Assembly: GCA_944390115.1 (NCBI GenBank)
Contig: CALXOW010000004.1
Span: 1-64,000 of the forward strand
Origin: an uncultured Anaerobiospirillum sp.
GTDB taxonomy: Bacteria > Pseudomonadota > Gammaproteobacteria > Enterobacterales > Succinivibrionaceae
Direction: 5' to 3'
DNA: 64,000 nucleotides
A program made the translations under genes and the position numbers. The notes under the pieces are model-generated. The model did not search any database. It was given only the letters and a program-made list of their open reading frames with translations, and was not told where the DNA came from. Below are positions 46,928 to 55,343 of the stretch, piece after piece. Every line of letters starts with the position of its first letter. The first letter of the stretch is position 1.

Positions 46928-47226
46928 ACTGCGTGCTTACTCAAGCGCGGGCGGGGCGTGGCGCGAATTTCGCACTTAGTGCCCCAATGATTGCTGCAAC
47001 GTGGCGCAGGAGTGGAATTAATTGCGCGTTGAGGCGGGATTAATCGCGCTTTTTGCAGCATTGTGATGCGCTTTGTGGTAGTCTTAGCCCAAGAGATGGG
47101 TGGATGTAGTCTGGACAGATGGTCGTAATTTAGGCCGCTGGTCTCAGATTAAAAGCTGCAGGTTCAGACTAAAGGCATAGTCTTAGACTGACAGCTAATG
47201 GGTTTTGTTAATTAGGTGGGTAACAT

Positions 47227-48390
47227 ATGCGTAAGAAGATGAGTGCATGGAGAGGTAGCTTAGCAGGGGCTGCCGTTTGTACTCTCAGTACACTTGCACT
47301 TTTAGGTGGCAATGCGGCCTATGCTGCCAATGCTTATAGTCAGCAACCCACCGGCGTTTGGGTTTATAGCGAGGACCCTAACTACACCTACGCTAAGGGC
47401 AGTGCCTCCCAGATGCTCTCGATTCAAGAGGCGATCCTGCACCATTCCCTGAGCATCACCCTGAAGCGCTCGCTCACCGACCAATTTGGCTTTAAGGTCG
47501 GGTGCATGGTGCAAAATCCTACTCCGCTCTTTGAGCTTGATGTCAACTCACTTGATATCCGCCTCTTTGATAGCATCAACGACTTCGTTTATGCCCGCTT
47601 CATCGTCGACAATAATCAAGAGTACTCATTGCGCGGTGAAATCGCCGGACGCGCCCGCATTATCTTTGCCCCAATTACCAAGACGCAAGAGCGCAGCTTA
47701 TCCGACCTTTTCTTACAGATGCGTGAGGGTGGCACGTTAAAGATCGGCTTGCTCCAAGGCGAGCGCGATCGCGTGCGTACCTACGAGATTCCTTTAGCTG
47801 GCTTTATGGACTATTCTGACCGCATCTTGCAAAGCTGCCAGAACTACAATCAGTCCTATAACGGTCAGCAGCAGTACCTGCCAGACTATATGTCCAAGGA
47901 GCCTTCTGGTTACGCCCCTAAGCAGTACAGCTTAAAGCAGCCAACCGAAGAGATCATCGATCCATATGCTCCCCAGCCGCAGGCGCCAGAACCAGCCCCA
48001 CAAGAGGAAGCTCCAAAGGCGCCACCACGCGAGGTCTTGCCTTTTGTGCCAGGTGGTGGCCCCGCCTCCATTGGTCCTGATGGCCTGCCGGTAGGTGCCC
48101 AAGGGAGCTCAGTCCAAGGCCAAGCTGGGGCGCAAGTTGATGCGTCCTTAGGTACGGCTTCAGGTCCAATGCAGATTGGCCCTGATGGCATGCCGATTAC
48201 CAATAGCGCCAGTGCCAGCGCCAGCGCGCAAGGGGCTAACGCCAATGCCGCTGCCAGTGCTACGAGCCAAGGCCCAAGCTTTGATGCTAACGGCAATCTG
48301 CTCCCGGCAGGCCAAGGGGCTAATGGCACGCAGCCAGCCAATGGGCAGCAGCCAAATCAAGCTAATCCGGTCATGGAAAATATCTTCTAA
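47227..48390 (+). CDS. Exported protein of unknown function with low-complexity tail
   Basis: The 387-residue protein has a clear Sec signal peptide (hydrophobic core GAAVCTLSTLALLGG near residues 13-28, cleavage likely after AAYAA). Residues 35-205 form a mostly beta domain with FGFKVGCMVQNPTPLFELDV and a second cysteine near residue 199. From about 235 on the chain is rich in Pro, Gln, Ala and Gly, with three degenerate copies of an IGPDGLPV/IGPDGMPI/FDANGNLL motif. I recognise no family. It is probably periplasmic or surface-attached. The upstream region (47100-47210) holds AGACTGA/AGATTAAA-type near repeats. Confidence 0.6.
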   Translation: MRKKMSAWRGSLAGAAVCTLSTLALLGGNAAYAANAYSQQPTGVWVYSEDPNYTYAKGSASQMLSIQEAILHHSLSITLKRSLTDQFGFKVGCMVQNPTPLFELDVNSLDIRLFDSINDFVYARFIVDNNQEYSLRGEIAGRARIIFAPITKTQERSLSDLFLQMREGGTLKIGLLQGERDRVRTYEIPLAGFMDYSDRILQSCQNYNQSYNGQQQYLPDYMSKEPSGYAPKQYSLKQPTEEIIDPYAPQPQAPEPAPQEEAPKAPPREVLPFVPGGGPASIGPDGLPVGAQGSSVQGQAGAQVDASLGTASGPMQIGPDGMPITNSASASASAQGANANAAASATSQGPSFDANGNLLPAGQGANGTQPANGQQPNQANPVMENIF

Positions 48391-48415
48391 TCTAATAAGA
48401 CAATTGAGCGCCACA

Positions 48416-48441
48416 AGGCTCTGGGTTTCACTCAGAGCCTT
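48416..48441 (+). terminator. Terminator of the exported-protein gene
   Basis: AAGGCTCTG pairs with CAGAGCCTT around an eight-base loop, followed by TG. The next gene starts 23 bases later. Confidence 0.6.
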
Positions 48442-48532
48442 TGTCGTATTAAGGGGGAAAGTCATGAGCGACATCACCGCACACAGCATTGCAGAGCTGG
48501 AACTTCCCCGTTTCTGAACCAAGCGCGTTAGG

Positions 48533-49987
48533 ATGCACGATGGCAGAGAGCGCTACTTTGTGACTACGCCGGGTGAGGCAACGCATCACTACGTATATCG
48601 CAGGGGGGCTCCGATCCTAAGTTTTGCCGAGGCGGCTGATTTGCCACAACCCCCGCGCAGTCACCTCTATTGCTCGCTGGTGCTGTGTGCCTTAATCGCA
48701 CAGCGCTTCGGCATTGACCGCGCTTTGACTCAGGTCTGGGGCCGCGACGCGCCGGTCATCTTGGCCTTTGCTACGGCCTTGCTCATGGTGCGTCGTCTTA
48801 AATTCTGCAAGACGGTGGTTCAAGCGGTGGTCAAGGATCGCATCGATCTGTCCATTGGTTCTGAGACTTTGGCTAAGCTGATTGTATTTGAGGCGCGCAT
48901 TGAGGAATATGGCGGGCTCCTGTCCCAGAAACTGCTGGGGGATAAGTCCGCAGCTCTGACTTCCTTTGTCTTAGGCGATCGTCCGTACTTTGCGCCCATT
49001 ACCACCGGCATTCCGTACGCTCAACGTAGGGTCGAGGGGGATAGCGCAGCGGCAGTAGTGTCTTATCATCAAAAAACGGCGCGTCAGGTGTTGTTTTTGG
49101 TGGATCAAGGTCCGGGCAGGGTGAAGATGGCTAATAGCGCGCTCGCGCAAGGCTTGAATTTCATTTGGGGTGTGCCTGAAGGGTTGGAGATCTCCTCAAT
49201 GGTTAAGTCCTACGCGTGCGCGCATATGGATGACAGTGATCAGCTTGAGGACTCGGTAAGGTACTGGAAGTCGCCGCAAATTAAGTGCTTTGATCTCATC
49301 GGCCTTGATGGCACCGATTATCCTCTCATTTTGCGCTTGTTCTATGACGCCAAGATTGAGGCTCAAGAGCAGCAAAGGCTGATAAATTTGGGGGTCGCGT
49401 TGGCGCAAGCCCGCAATGAGGGACGCTATGAGCGTCTGCTGCGCAAAAATCCTGCTATGCAGCAGGTGGTAGAGTTCATTAAGCCCAGCAAAGGCCATTG
49501 GCTCCTGAGCCTTTCAGCTGTGAAGCAGGCGGCAAAGCTCAAAGCCATCACGGCGTTCGCGACCAATCGCTCAAACTTGAAGATGAATTTATTGTATCAA
49601 GCATGGTCTCACTATGAGCAAGTTAGCGCCGCGCTGCACGCCACTCGGCACACGCTTACGGAGTATGAGAAACTGCCGCACTTTGATTTGATCTTTTGGG
49701 TGAGCTGCCAATTGGAGCAAGGTCTGCGTCAGGTCCTAAATGACATAGACCCAACCAAGTCTGAGCGCAAACTGCTGCAAGTCTGTACCAAGCTGCCGGA
49801 GCTGTTCAAATTCATCAACAAGGCAGACCCGGCCTACCAGGGTGATGAGAACTGTGCCTTTGGCTTAACTGAAGCCAAGCGTAATTACCTTGCCCAGCTG
49901 GGCTTTGAGGTGCAGGAAAGCAGGGAATACGATCAGATGGCCGATTTAGCAATGCAGGCGTTAGCGGTGCTGCTCAAGTTCAAATAG
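48533..49987 (+). CDS. Transposase-like protein (IS1634/IS4-like), with an in-frame stop near the N-terminus
   Basis: A 484-residue reading frame is open from 48533. The best ribosome-binding site (AAGGGGG) instead serves the ATG at 48464 in the same frame, which is interrupted after 17 codons by TGA at 48515 (ELPRF-stop-TKRVRMHDGRERYF). A TGG-to-TGA change would explain this, making the gene a recent pseudogene or N-terminally shortened. The body, with a LFLVDQGPGRVKMANSA segment, an IWGVPEGLE strand and TNRSNLKMNLLYQAWSHYE near residue 342-360, resembles DDE transposases of the IS1634/IS4 group, but I cannot place all three acidic residues and see no terminal inverted repeats. A non-transposase origin remains possible. 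Confidence 0.45.
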   Translation: MHDGRERYFVTTPGEATHHYVYRRGAPILSFAEAADLPQPPRSHLYCSLVLCALIAQRFGIDRALTQVWGRDAPVILAFATALLMVRRLKFCKTVVQAVVKDRIDLSIGSETLAKLIVFEARIEEYGGLLSQKLLGDKSAALTSFVLGDRPYFAPITTGIPYAQRRVEGDSAAAVVSYHQKTARQVLFLVDQGPGRVKMANSALAQGLNFIWGVPEGLEISSMVKSYACAHMDDSDQLEDSVRYWKSPQIKCFDLIGLDGTDYPLILRLFYDAKIEAQEQQRLINLGVALAQARNEGRYERLLRKNPAMQQVVEFIKPSKGHWLLSLSAVKQAAKLKAITAFATNRSNLKMNLLYQAWSHYEQVSAALHATRHTLTEYEKLPHFDLIFWVSCQLEQGLRQVLNDIDPTKSERKLLQVCTKLPELFKFINKADPAYQGDENCAFGLTEAKRNYLAQLGFEVQESREYDQMADLAMQALAVLLKFK

Positions 49988-50032
49988 GCGGGAAGGGAGC
50001 GCGCCTCTTATTTTCTTTTTTTAGGCGGCCCA

Positions 50033-50062
50033 AAAACAAAAAAACAACCCGCAGGTTGTTTT
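50033..50062 (-). terminator. Terminator of the tRNA-Leu pair
   Basis: AAAACAACC-CGCA-GGTTGTTTT forms a 9-bp stem; on the minus strand it is followed by a T-run (TTTTTTTGTTTTTG). It lies seven bases past the second tRNA. Confidence 0.8.
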
Positions 50063-50068
50063 AATGTT

Positions 50069-50156
50069 TGGTGCCCAGAGCCGGGGTCGAACCGGCACGG
50101 ATGTTTAGTCCGAGGGATTTTAAGTCCCTTGCGTCTACCAATTTCGCCATCTGGGC
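50069..50156 (-). tRNA. tRNA-Leu (anticodon UAA), copy 2
   Basis: The 88-base sequence folds as a class II tRNA with acceptor stem GCCCAGA/TCTGGGC, T-loop GGTTCGACCCC and variable arm. The anticodon loop CTTAAAA is closed by AGGGA/TCCCT and gives UAA. CCA is encoded. It is identical to the copy 141 bases upstream. Confidence 0.95.
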
Positions 50157-50209
50157 ATAATAAATTTTTGTCTCAAGTCTGAGTGACAGAAGCGCACCAA
50201 AGCTTTCTT

Positions 50210-50297
50210 TGGTGCCCAGAGCCGGGGTCGAACCGGCACGGATGTTTAGTCCGAGGGATTTTAAGTCCCTTGCGTCTACCAATTTCGCCATCTGGGC
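50210..50297 (-). tRNA. tRNA-Leu (anticodon UAA), copy 1
   Basis: This is identical over 88 bases, including encoded CCA, to the tRNA at 50069-50156. The short leaders in front of the two copies (AAATTTTT.. to ..CAGTG) are related too, so the pair arose by a tandem duplication of about 141 bp. Both are probably cut from one transcript. Confidence 0.95.
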
Positions 50298-50342
50298 ATC
50301 AAATTTTTCTGTCTTAAGGCTCAGTGCCTTGCGACAGCGCCC

Positions 50343-50370
50343 ATTATAGAGATTTTTCTGGGCCTTGCAA
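50343..50370 (-). promoter_or_regulatory. Promoter of the tRNA-Leu pair
   Basis: On the minus strand TTGCAA (50365-50370), a 16-base spacer and perfect TATAAT (50343-50348) are followed by GGGCGC, a GC-rich discriminator typical of stringently controlled stable-RNA promoters. Confidence 0.8.
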
Positions 50371-50588
50371 GAACTTTGTCACAAAATTTCCAAAATTTTT
50401 ACCCCGTCATAAACCCAATATCACTAAGACAGAGTAAGATTAATCTTTTCGGCCGTTTTTAAGCCATCCGTGGCCCTGTGCCCTAAGCTATAAGCAGTGG
50501 GTGGGCAATTGCCCCGAAGACAGCCCCAATTTGGACTTGTCCCAATTTAGTTCTCATTCAGGTGTAGGTAGCACTTCGGTGAGACTGC

Positions 50589-50912
50589 TTAGCGCTGGGA
50601 CTTGGGATTGATGATGAAGGCGATGAGCTGAAGCGTAAGCCACAAGATGGTCGGGGCGCCCATTAAGGCAATGGCGGCCCACAGCTCCCAATGCCAGACG
50701 TTATAGGCGGCAATGATGCCTAAGATGGAGCTTAATAAGGGTACACCGGCTAAGAGAGTCGCCACCGGAGCGGCAAAGAAGGCTGACCAGTCGAGGTAGT
50801 CATTAAAGAAGCTGTAGAGCGCGGCCAGCTGCACGGCACTGATGCCTAAGACCAATAAGAAAAAGATGCCCGTCAAGTTGGTAAAAGGGGCCGGAAGTAA
50901 GCCATCGCGCAT
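50589..50912 (-). CDS. Small membrane protein, three predicted spans
   Basis: The 107-residue protein has three hydrophobic segments near residues 12-35, 42-66 and 75-100, with a short basic C-terminus (NPKSQR). The start context is weak but acceptable (GAGG about nine bases upstream). No family is recognised. It is alone between the tRNA pair and the flagellar cluster, transcribed away from fliK. Confidence 0.6.
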   Translation of the reverse strand: MRDGLLPAPFTNLTGIFFLLVLGISAVQLAALYSFFNDYLDWSAFFAAPVATLLAGVPLLSSILGIIAAYNVWHWELWAAIALMGAPTILWLTLQLIAFIINPKSQR

Positions 50913-51150
50913 AACGCCTCCATACAGATGCTGAGGTTAGTCTCATTATAGGGCGTAGGGGCGGCAAGGGCTGAACCCCAAGAGGTAGTTCAAGCTAAGT
51001 GATGGTTCAAGCTAAAGGGCGGCGGAAGCTCAAGGGCCAGTGGGGAAAAGAGTTCCGCTTGGGCTAAATCTTGCCGCCTGATATCTAGTGAGAAGTTTGG
51101 GCCTGGGGCGTAAAGCCGATAAATACGGGGCGGGCGCTTGGTAGCTGGCG

Positions 51151-51166
51151 CGGCATGATTCTTGCG
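51151..51166 (+). promoter_or_regulatory. fliK: Sigma-54-type -24/-12 promoter of fliK
   Basis: CGGCATGATTCTTGCG matches the TGGCAC-N5-TTGCA form with GG and GC at exactly the required spacing. It lies 65 bases before the fliK start codon. Confidence 0.55.
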
Positions 51167-51230
51167 TTTTTGGGAGGCGTTCTTTACATCTTGCGTTGCT
51201 GCGGCAGCGTGTGCTTATGGCGAGGTTTTC

Positions 51231-54200
51231 ATGCCTACTCTTCCTCATGTCTTGACTAATCAAGCGGCCTCCGAAACTAAGGGCCAAGGCTCGAGCTCGA
51301 ACTCGACCGCCAATCGCTTTGATTTCCTGATGGGAGTCAAGGATGACAGCATTGAGGGTAAGTTCTCATCGCTGTTGACCTCGATGAAGAGTAAGTTCGG
51401 CAGCTTTGAGCTGGCGGGCGGCGCGGAGCATCGCGACTCGTTGGAGCAGGCTGTTTCCGATATCCAAAACAAGGCCGATGAGCTCAAGGATGAGCAAGAT
51501 GAAGAAGAGCGCAAAAAAGAGGAGCGCTTAAAGGCCGAGCGCCGCTCCCAAGATCAACTTGACGATCTTGAGGACGCTGAGGTTAAGAGCCAAGTTGCGC
51601 ACACTAAAGAACTGCAAACTGCCGGTAAAGAGTTACAAGCGGCCGGTCAAGAGCTGCAAGAAATGCACTCCATGCAGGTCAGTGCTACGTCCGCTGATGG
51701 CTCGACCGCGCTGCGCCCATCTGACTTATTAGCTTCGGCCTTTGCTCGTAAGAGTGCCGGAGTTGATGGGGTGAAGAGCACAGGCTCGGTCAGTGCCGCT
51801 GCCGCATCGAGCGCAAGCACTGGCACCAGCACCGGTCAAGGCTCCACTGATTTAGGCGCTGATGCCAAGGTCGGCCTGACCCAAGGCGGCTATGGCACCG
51901 ATACTAATAGCAATAGTGCCCGCGCCGCACGCGCCATGATGAATGTGGATGGAGTCACCTCCGAGCTGACCGCCGGTGATCTCGACACCTTAAACACGCG
52001 TCCTGAGCCTGCTAAGAGCAATGCCACGAGCACAGTGGAAGCTGAGGCGCCGGTTGATGATGAACTAGCCTCTTCCAATACCCAAGAATTAAAGCAGCGC
52101 CTTGATGTGCTGGCTCGTGAGACCCACGTCTCCAAGCTCAGCCTGCAAATGGCCAATCCGGCCACGGTCGCCGCTGAGCGCCGGACCGCGCAGCAATTAG
52201 CGCAGTTGCCAACCTCCAATGATCAAGTAGCCAAGCTCACGGCCGCAACCACGACCCAGCAAAAGGTCATGTCCGGGGCCTTAACCCAAAGCGGTCCGAC
52301 CTCGAGCGCCGAAGCCTTAACCCAAGGCGCGCGCAGTATGATTTCGGCTAACCACGGTGCCGCCTCCACTGAGGATGTGCAGCGTGTTGCCTCGGCCACT
52401 AACGTCAAGGTCTCTGAGGCAAAGAGCACTTCAGCCCAAGAGCTCACCAAGTTAGCGCAAGCCGCCAAGACGGCTCAAGCCCCAAGCACCGCTGAAGTTG
52501 CAGCGGCTAAGCAAGCGGTAGTGGCCAATCACGGTGCTTTATCGGCTGCCAACAGCGATCCTAGTGCCTCGCAGGTCAGCCCAGAATTGTCCCGCCCACA
52601 AGGCGCGGATGACGTTAAGGCGCAAGTGCAGCGTACTGCTGACCGCGATTTAAGCCACGGGGTGGATTTAGCCCAAGCTGCGACTAAGAGCGAGCATGGC
52701 GCTTCGGCTAAGGCGCAAGCGGCGCTGCTCAGTTTAGCGGAGGCGCAGCGCTCGGCCAGCGCCACCGAGGTTAACCCGAACCTTGAGACCTTAGTGCTGG
52801 AGGTTAAGGGTAATAACTTAGATCTCAACGCCGCCAACAACGTTATGCTGGAGGCGATTAAGTCCTTAAAGCAAGGCACCACTTCCTTTGCCAATTCCAA
52901 TGCTGCGGTCTCGCCATTGGCCTCAGCCGTGGCCGCGAACGCCTTTGGCTTAGGTGCCGCCAAGGCCGCCGCCCAAGCGAGCGGTCGTATCAACCCACTG
53001 ACCGAAGGCCTCTATGAGACCTACGAAACCAGTGAGTTCTATGCCTCGATGTTCGGTGAGGATGGTGCCGCTGCTGTTGCAACCTTAACCGGTGCTAACG
53101 TGGGTAAGGATGAAGCATCTGATGATGCCGCCGATAGTGCTTTAGCTGGGGATGAAGCGGCGGTCAATGCGCAGAGCGCTCCAACCGCTCAGGTAGGTGA
53201 GACGGCCGAGCCGGAGCTGCCGCCTGAGCTGACACGCTTTGCTTTGAGTGGAGATGCCGCTGAAGATGCCCAAGCGCTGCATGAGCGCGTCATGCAAATG
53301 GCAGCGCGCAACTTAAAGCAGCTCTCGGTCGAGTTAAGCCCGAACTCGCTGGGCAAGATGAAGATTTCCATCGCCTTGAGCGACGACAACAACGCTATTG
53401 CGGTCTCGCTGCAAGCGGCCAATCCGCATACGCGCGAGCTGTTACAGCAAGCGCTGCCGCAGCTGCGTGATACCTTGGCTAAGCAGAATGTTGCCACGGA
53501 CGTTAACGTCTATGATTACACCCGTGACACCACGCAAACGGCCCAAGCTGTGGCTAATGCCGCTTCTGCTGCCCAAAAGGCTAAGAAGTCGGCTGCTACC
53601 GCTGCCACTGCCGGGGCGCAGGGGGCGGGCGCTGCGCCTAAGACCGCCGCTAATAAAGCTAATCCGGCCAATACCGCTCCGGTGGAAGCAGTGGGCGAGG
53701 AATTTGTTCACCCGGCTACGCGCTATGTGCTGCCTGATATCACGGTGGCTCAGCTCTCTGAGAATGCCATGCGCCAGCGCGATAAGCTCAAGGTGGCGAC
53801 GATTGAAGATGAGATTGCCGCGCTGGAGGCTAAGCGTGCCGCTCGTGGCGGTGCGACAGCCACCGATGAGCTCTTAGGCTCGGTTAGCGCCAAGGAGCTC
53901 GAGGAAATCGCCTTGGCCACCATGCGTGATGCTGGTATTGACCCAAGCTCTGCTCCTGACTTACTGGCGGCAATGGGCGCTAAGCCTGAGGCCGCACCTG
54001 AGGCTGCCCCGAAGGTCGGCTTAGGTCCTGAGGATTTTGGTATTGAGCGTACCAGCCTGACCCCAATGCCAGAGATTCGCGTGGACTTAAATGGTCACAG
54101 CCGCTCGGCTGAGGCTGCCCTCTTGGCGCAACAAGCGCCACGTCCGGCCGCACGGCCAGCCCCGCGCACGGCTTCTAGCACAACCGAGCCTGCTGAGGGC

Positions 54201-54479
54201 ATGACCACGACCGCTGCGGCCTTGGCCCATAACAGTGCTCAGACTAACCGCTTACCTCGGCGCCTGCGTAACCAAGCTCCAGCTAATACCTTGGCCGCCA
54301 GCGGCATTAAGCGCGCCTCCGATCATCCGGTACCAGGTATGACCTTGCGCGCACGCGCGGCTGATGCTGAGCTTATGAACTCAACGACCAATGCGCGCTC
54401 GGGCAAGGCCGCTGCGGCTTCCGTGAGCCGCTTAGAGGCCCTAACCTCGCAGCTGGAGGCCGCCGCCGCTAAGGTCTAA
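51231..54479 (+). CDS. fliK: Flagellar hook-length control protein FliK, very long
   Basis: FliK is exported by the flagellar type III system and switches export from hook to filament subunits. The recognisable part is the C-terminal hook-length control domain near residues 685-770: LKQLSVELSPNSLGKMKISI and the following TRELLQQALPQLRDTLA. The long N-terminal part is low complexity, rich in Ala, Ser, Thr and Gln, with one charged coiled coil near 80-150 (DEQDEEERKKEERLKAERR). An extra 310 residues follow the domain. At 1082 residues it is nearly three times E. coli FliK (375), in keeping with its role as a ruler but unusually large. The ATG at 51231 has GAGG six bases upstream; the frame open from 51162 is not used. 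Confidence 0.88.
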   Translation: MPTLPHVLTNQAASETKGQGSSSNSTANRFDFLMGVKDDSIEGKFSSLLTSMKSKFGSFELAGGAEHRDSLEQAVSDIQNKADELKDEQDEEERKKEERLKAERRSQDQLDDLEDAEVKSQVAHTKELQTAGKELQAAGQELQEMHSMQVSATSADGSTALRPSDLLASAFARKSAGVDGVKSTGSVSAAAASSASTGTSTGQGSTDLGADAKVGLTQGGYGTDTNSNSARAARAMMNVDGVTSELTAGDLDTLNTRPEPAKSNATSTVEAEAPVDDELASSNTQELKQRLDVLARETHVSKLSLQMANPATVAAERRTAQQLAQLPTSNDQVAKLTAATTTQQKVMSGALTQSGPTSSAEALTQGARSMISANHGAASTEDVQRVASATNVKVSEAKSTSAQELTKLAQAAKTAQAPSTAEVAAAKQAVVANHGALSAANSDPSASQVSPELSRPQGADDVKAQVQRTADRDLSHGVDLAQAATKSEHGASAKAQAALLSLAEAQRSASATEVNPNLETLVLEVKGNNLDLNAANNVMLEAIKSLKQGTTSFANSNAAVSPLASAVAANAFGLGAAKAAAQASGRINPLTEGLYETYETSEFYASMFGEDGAAAVATLTGANVGKDEASDDAADSALAGDEAAVNAQSAPTAQVGETAEPELPPELTRFALSGDAAEDAQALHERVMQMAARNLKQLSVELSPNSLGKMKISIALSDDNNAIAVSLQAANPHTRELLQQALPQLRDTLAKQNVATDVNVYDYTRDTTQTAQAVANAASAAQKAKKSAATAATAGAQGAGAAPKTAANKANPANTAPVEAVGEEFVHPATRYVLPDITVAQLSENAMRQRDKLKVATIEDEIAALEAKRAARGGATATDELLGSVSAKELEEIALATMRDAGIDPSSAPDLLAAMGAKPEAAPEAAPKVGLGPEDFGIERTSLTPMPEIRVDLNGHSRSAEAALLAQQAPRPAARPAPRTASSTTEPAEGMTTTAAALAHNSAQTNRLPRRLRNQAPANTLAASGIKRASDHPVPGMTLRARAADAELMNSTTNARSGKAAAASVSRLEALTSQLEAAAAKV

Positions 54480-54505
54480 ACCTTTGTTTGTTCTTGATTT
54501 CCATG

Positions 54506-54537
54506 GCCAAGGCATCGCCCTTGGCTGTGTTGTTTTT
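54506..54537 (+). terminator. fliK: Rho-independent terminator of fliK
   Basis: GCCAAGG (54506-54512) pairs with CCTTGGC (54519-54525), followed by TGTGTTGTTTTT. It separates fliK from the fliL promoter directly downstream. Confidence 0.7.
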
Positions 54538-54545
54538 AGGGGTAC

Positions 54546-54561
54546 GGGCACAGTCTTTGCT
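54546..54561 (+). promoter_or_regulatory. fliL: Sigma-54-type -24/-12 promoter of the fliLMNOPQR operon
   Basis: GGGCAC-AGTCT-TTGCT differs from TGGCAC-N5-TTGCW only at the first base, with perfect spacing. It follows the fliK terminator by nine bases and precedes fliL by about 207. Confidence 0.65.
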
Positions 54562-54610
54562 AAAATAAGGCAGCCTTAGGCCTTTGCTGAATATTTGACT
54601 TAGCAGCAAG

Positions 54611-54674
54611 GCGGGATCGCTGTACAGGCGTGATCGCTTTGAAGGCGTAATCGCCGTGTAGGCGTGATCTTAAG
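54611..54674. repeat. 17-bp tandem repeat in the fliL leader, nearly four copies
   Basis: Units GCGGGATCGCTGTACAG, GCGTGATCGCTTTGAAG, GCGTAATCGCCGTGTAG and a partial GCGTGATCTTAAG follow one another with an exact 17-base period between the promoter and fliL. A run of eight T at 54718-54725 follows. Confidence 0.8.
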
Positions 54675-54767
54675 GTTTAGATGTGCTAGCTTAGAGCGGC
54701 ACTTAAAAGAGTTTCTCTTTTTTTTCGTTTTTGTAGTTGAGCTCAAGTAGGCAACGGAGAGATAGCG

Positions 54768-55313
54768 ATGTCAGAGCAAGCTGATGATTTAGATAGTGGC
54801 TTTAAGTCGAAGTCACGCCGTAAGCTTCTTGCCTTGATTGGCTTGGTGCTCATATTCATCTTGGCGGTGGGCGGTTACGGCACCTATGCTTACTTGTACA
54901 ACAAGTGGCCATTTAGCTCCTTCACCGGAAGCGATGCCGCTGTGGTGGCAGGTGAAAAGAGCATGGCAGATCAAGATGCCGCAGCCTTAATGGCAGATCA
55001 ATACATTCGCTTTGATTCGGCCTTCACCTTTAACTTACCAGGCGAGAATCGCCGTGGTCATATGGTGCAGGTTGATGTCGCCTTAGTGGTACATGGCGTA
55101 CAAAACGCTACGATTGCACAAAAGCATCTGCCTTTGATCAGCGCCACTATCTCTGAGATTTGCGCGCAGCAAGATTATGAAAGCTTAGCCAGCCCATCGG
55201 GTCGTGAGCGTTTCAAGCGCTTGCTGCTTGATGGTATCAGAACCAAGCTTACCGGTGTGATCAACGATCCAGTGGTCGAGCAGGTTTTATTTACCAACTT
55301 CGTCATGCAGTAA
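54768..55313 (+). CDS. fliL: Flagellar basal body-associated protein FliL
   Basis: FliL is an inner-membrane protein beside the stator that supports motor torque. The 181-residue chain has a basic cytoplasmic N-terminus, one transmembrane helix near residues 21-43 (ALIGLVLIFILAVGGYGTYA) and a periplasmic domain with the family's VQVDVALVVHGVQNA and the C-terminal VEQVLFTNFVMQ. It is first in the fliLMNOPQR operon; fliM starts 30 bases after its stop. Confidence 0.93.
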   Translation: MSEQADDLDSGFKSKSRRKLLALIGLVLIFILAVGGYGTYAYLYNKWPFSSFTGSDAAVVAGEKSMADQDAAALMADQYIRFDSAFTFNLPGENRRGHMVQVDVALVVHGVQNATIAQKHLPLISATISEICAQQDYESLASPSGRERFKRLLLDGIRTKLTGVINDPVVEQVLFTNFVMQ

Positions 55314-55343
55314 GCTGGCAGAAGCTAAAGGACACGACTTGTT

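Noticed and set aside
50061-50291. 76-codon minus-strand reading frame with internal duplication
   Set aside because: It is the translation of the two tRNA-Leu genes.
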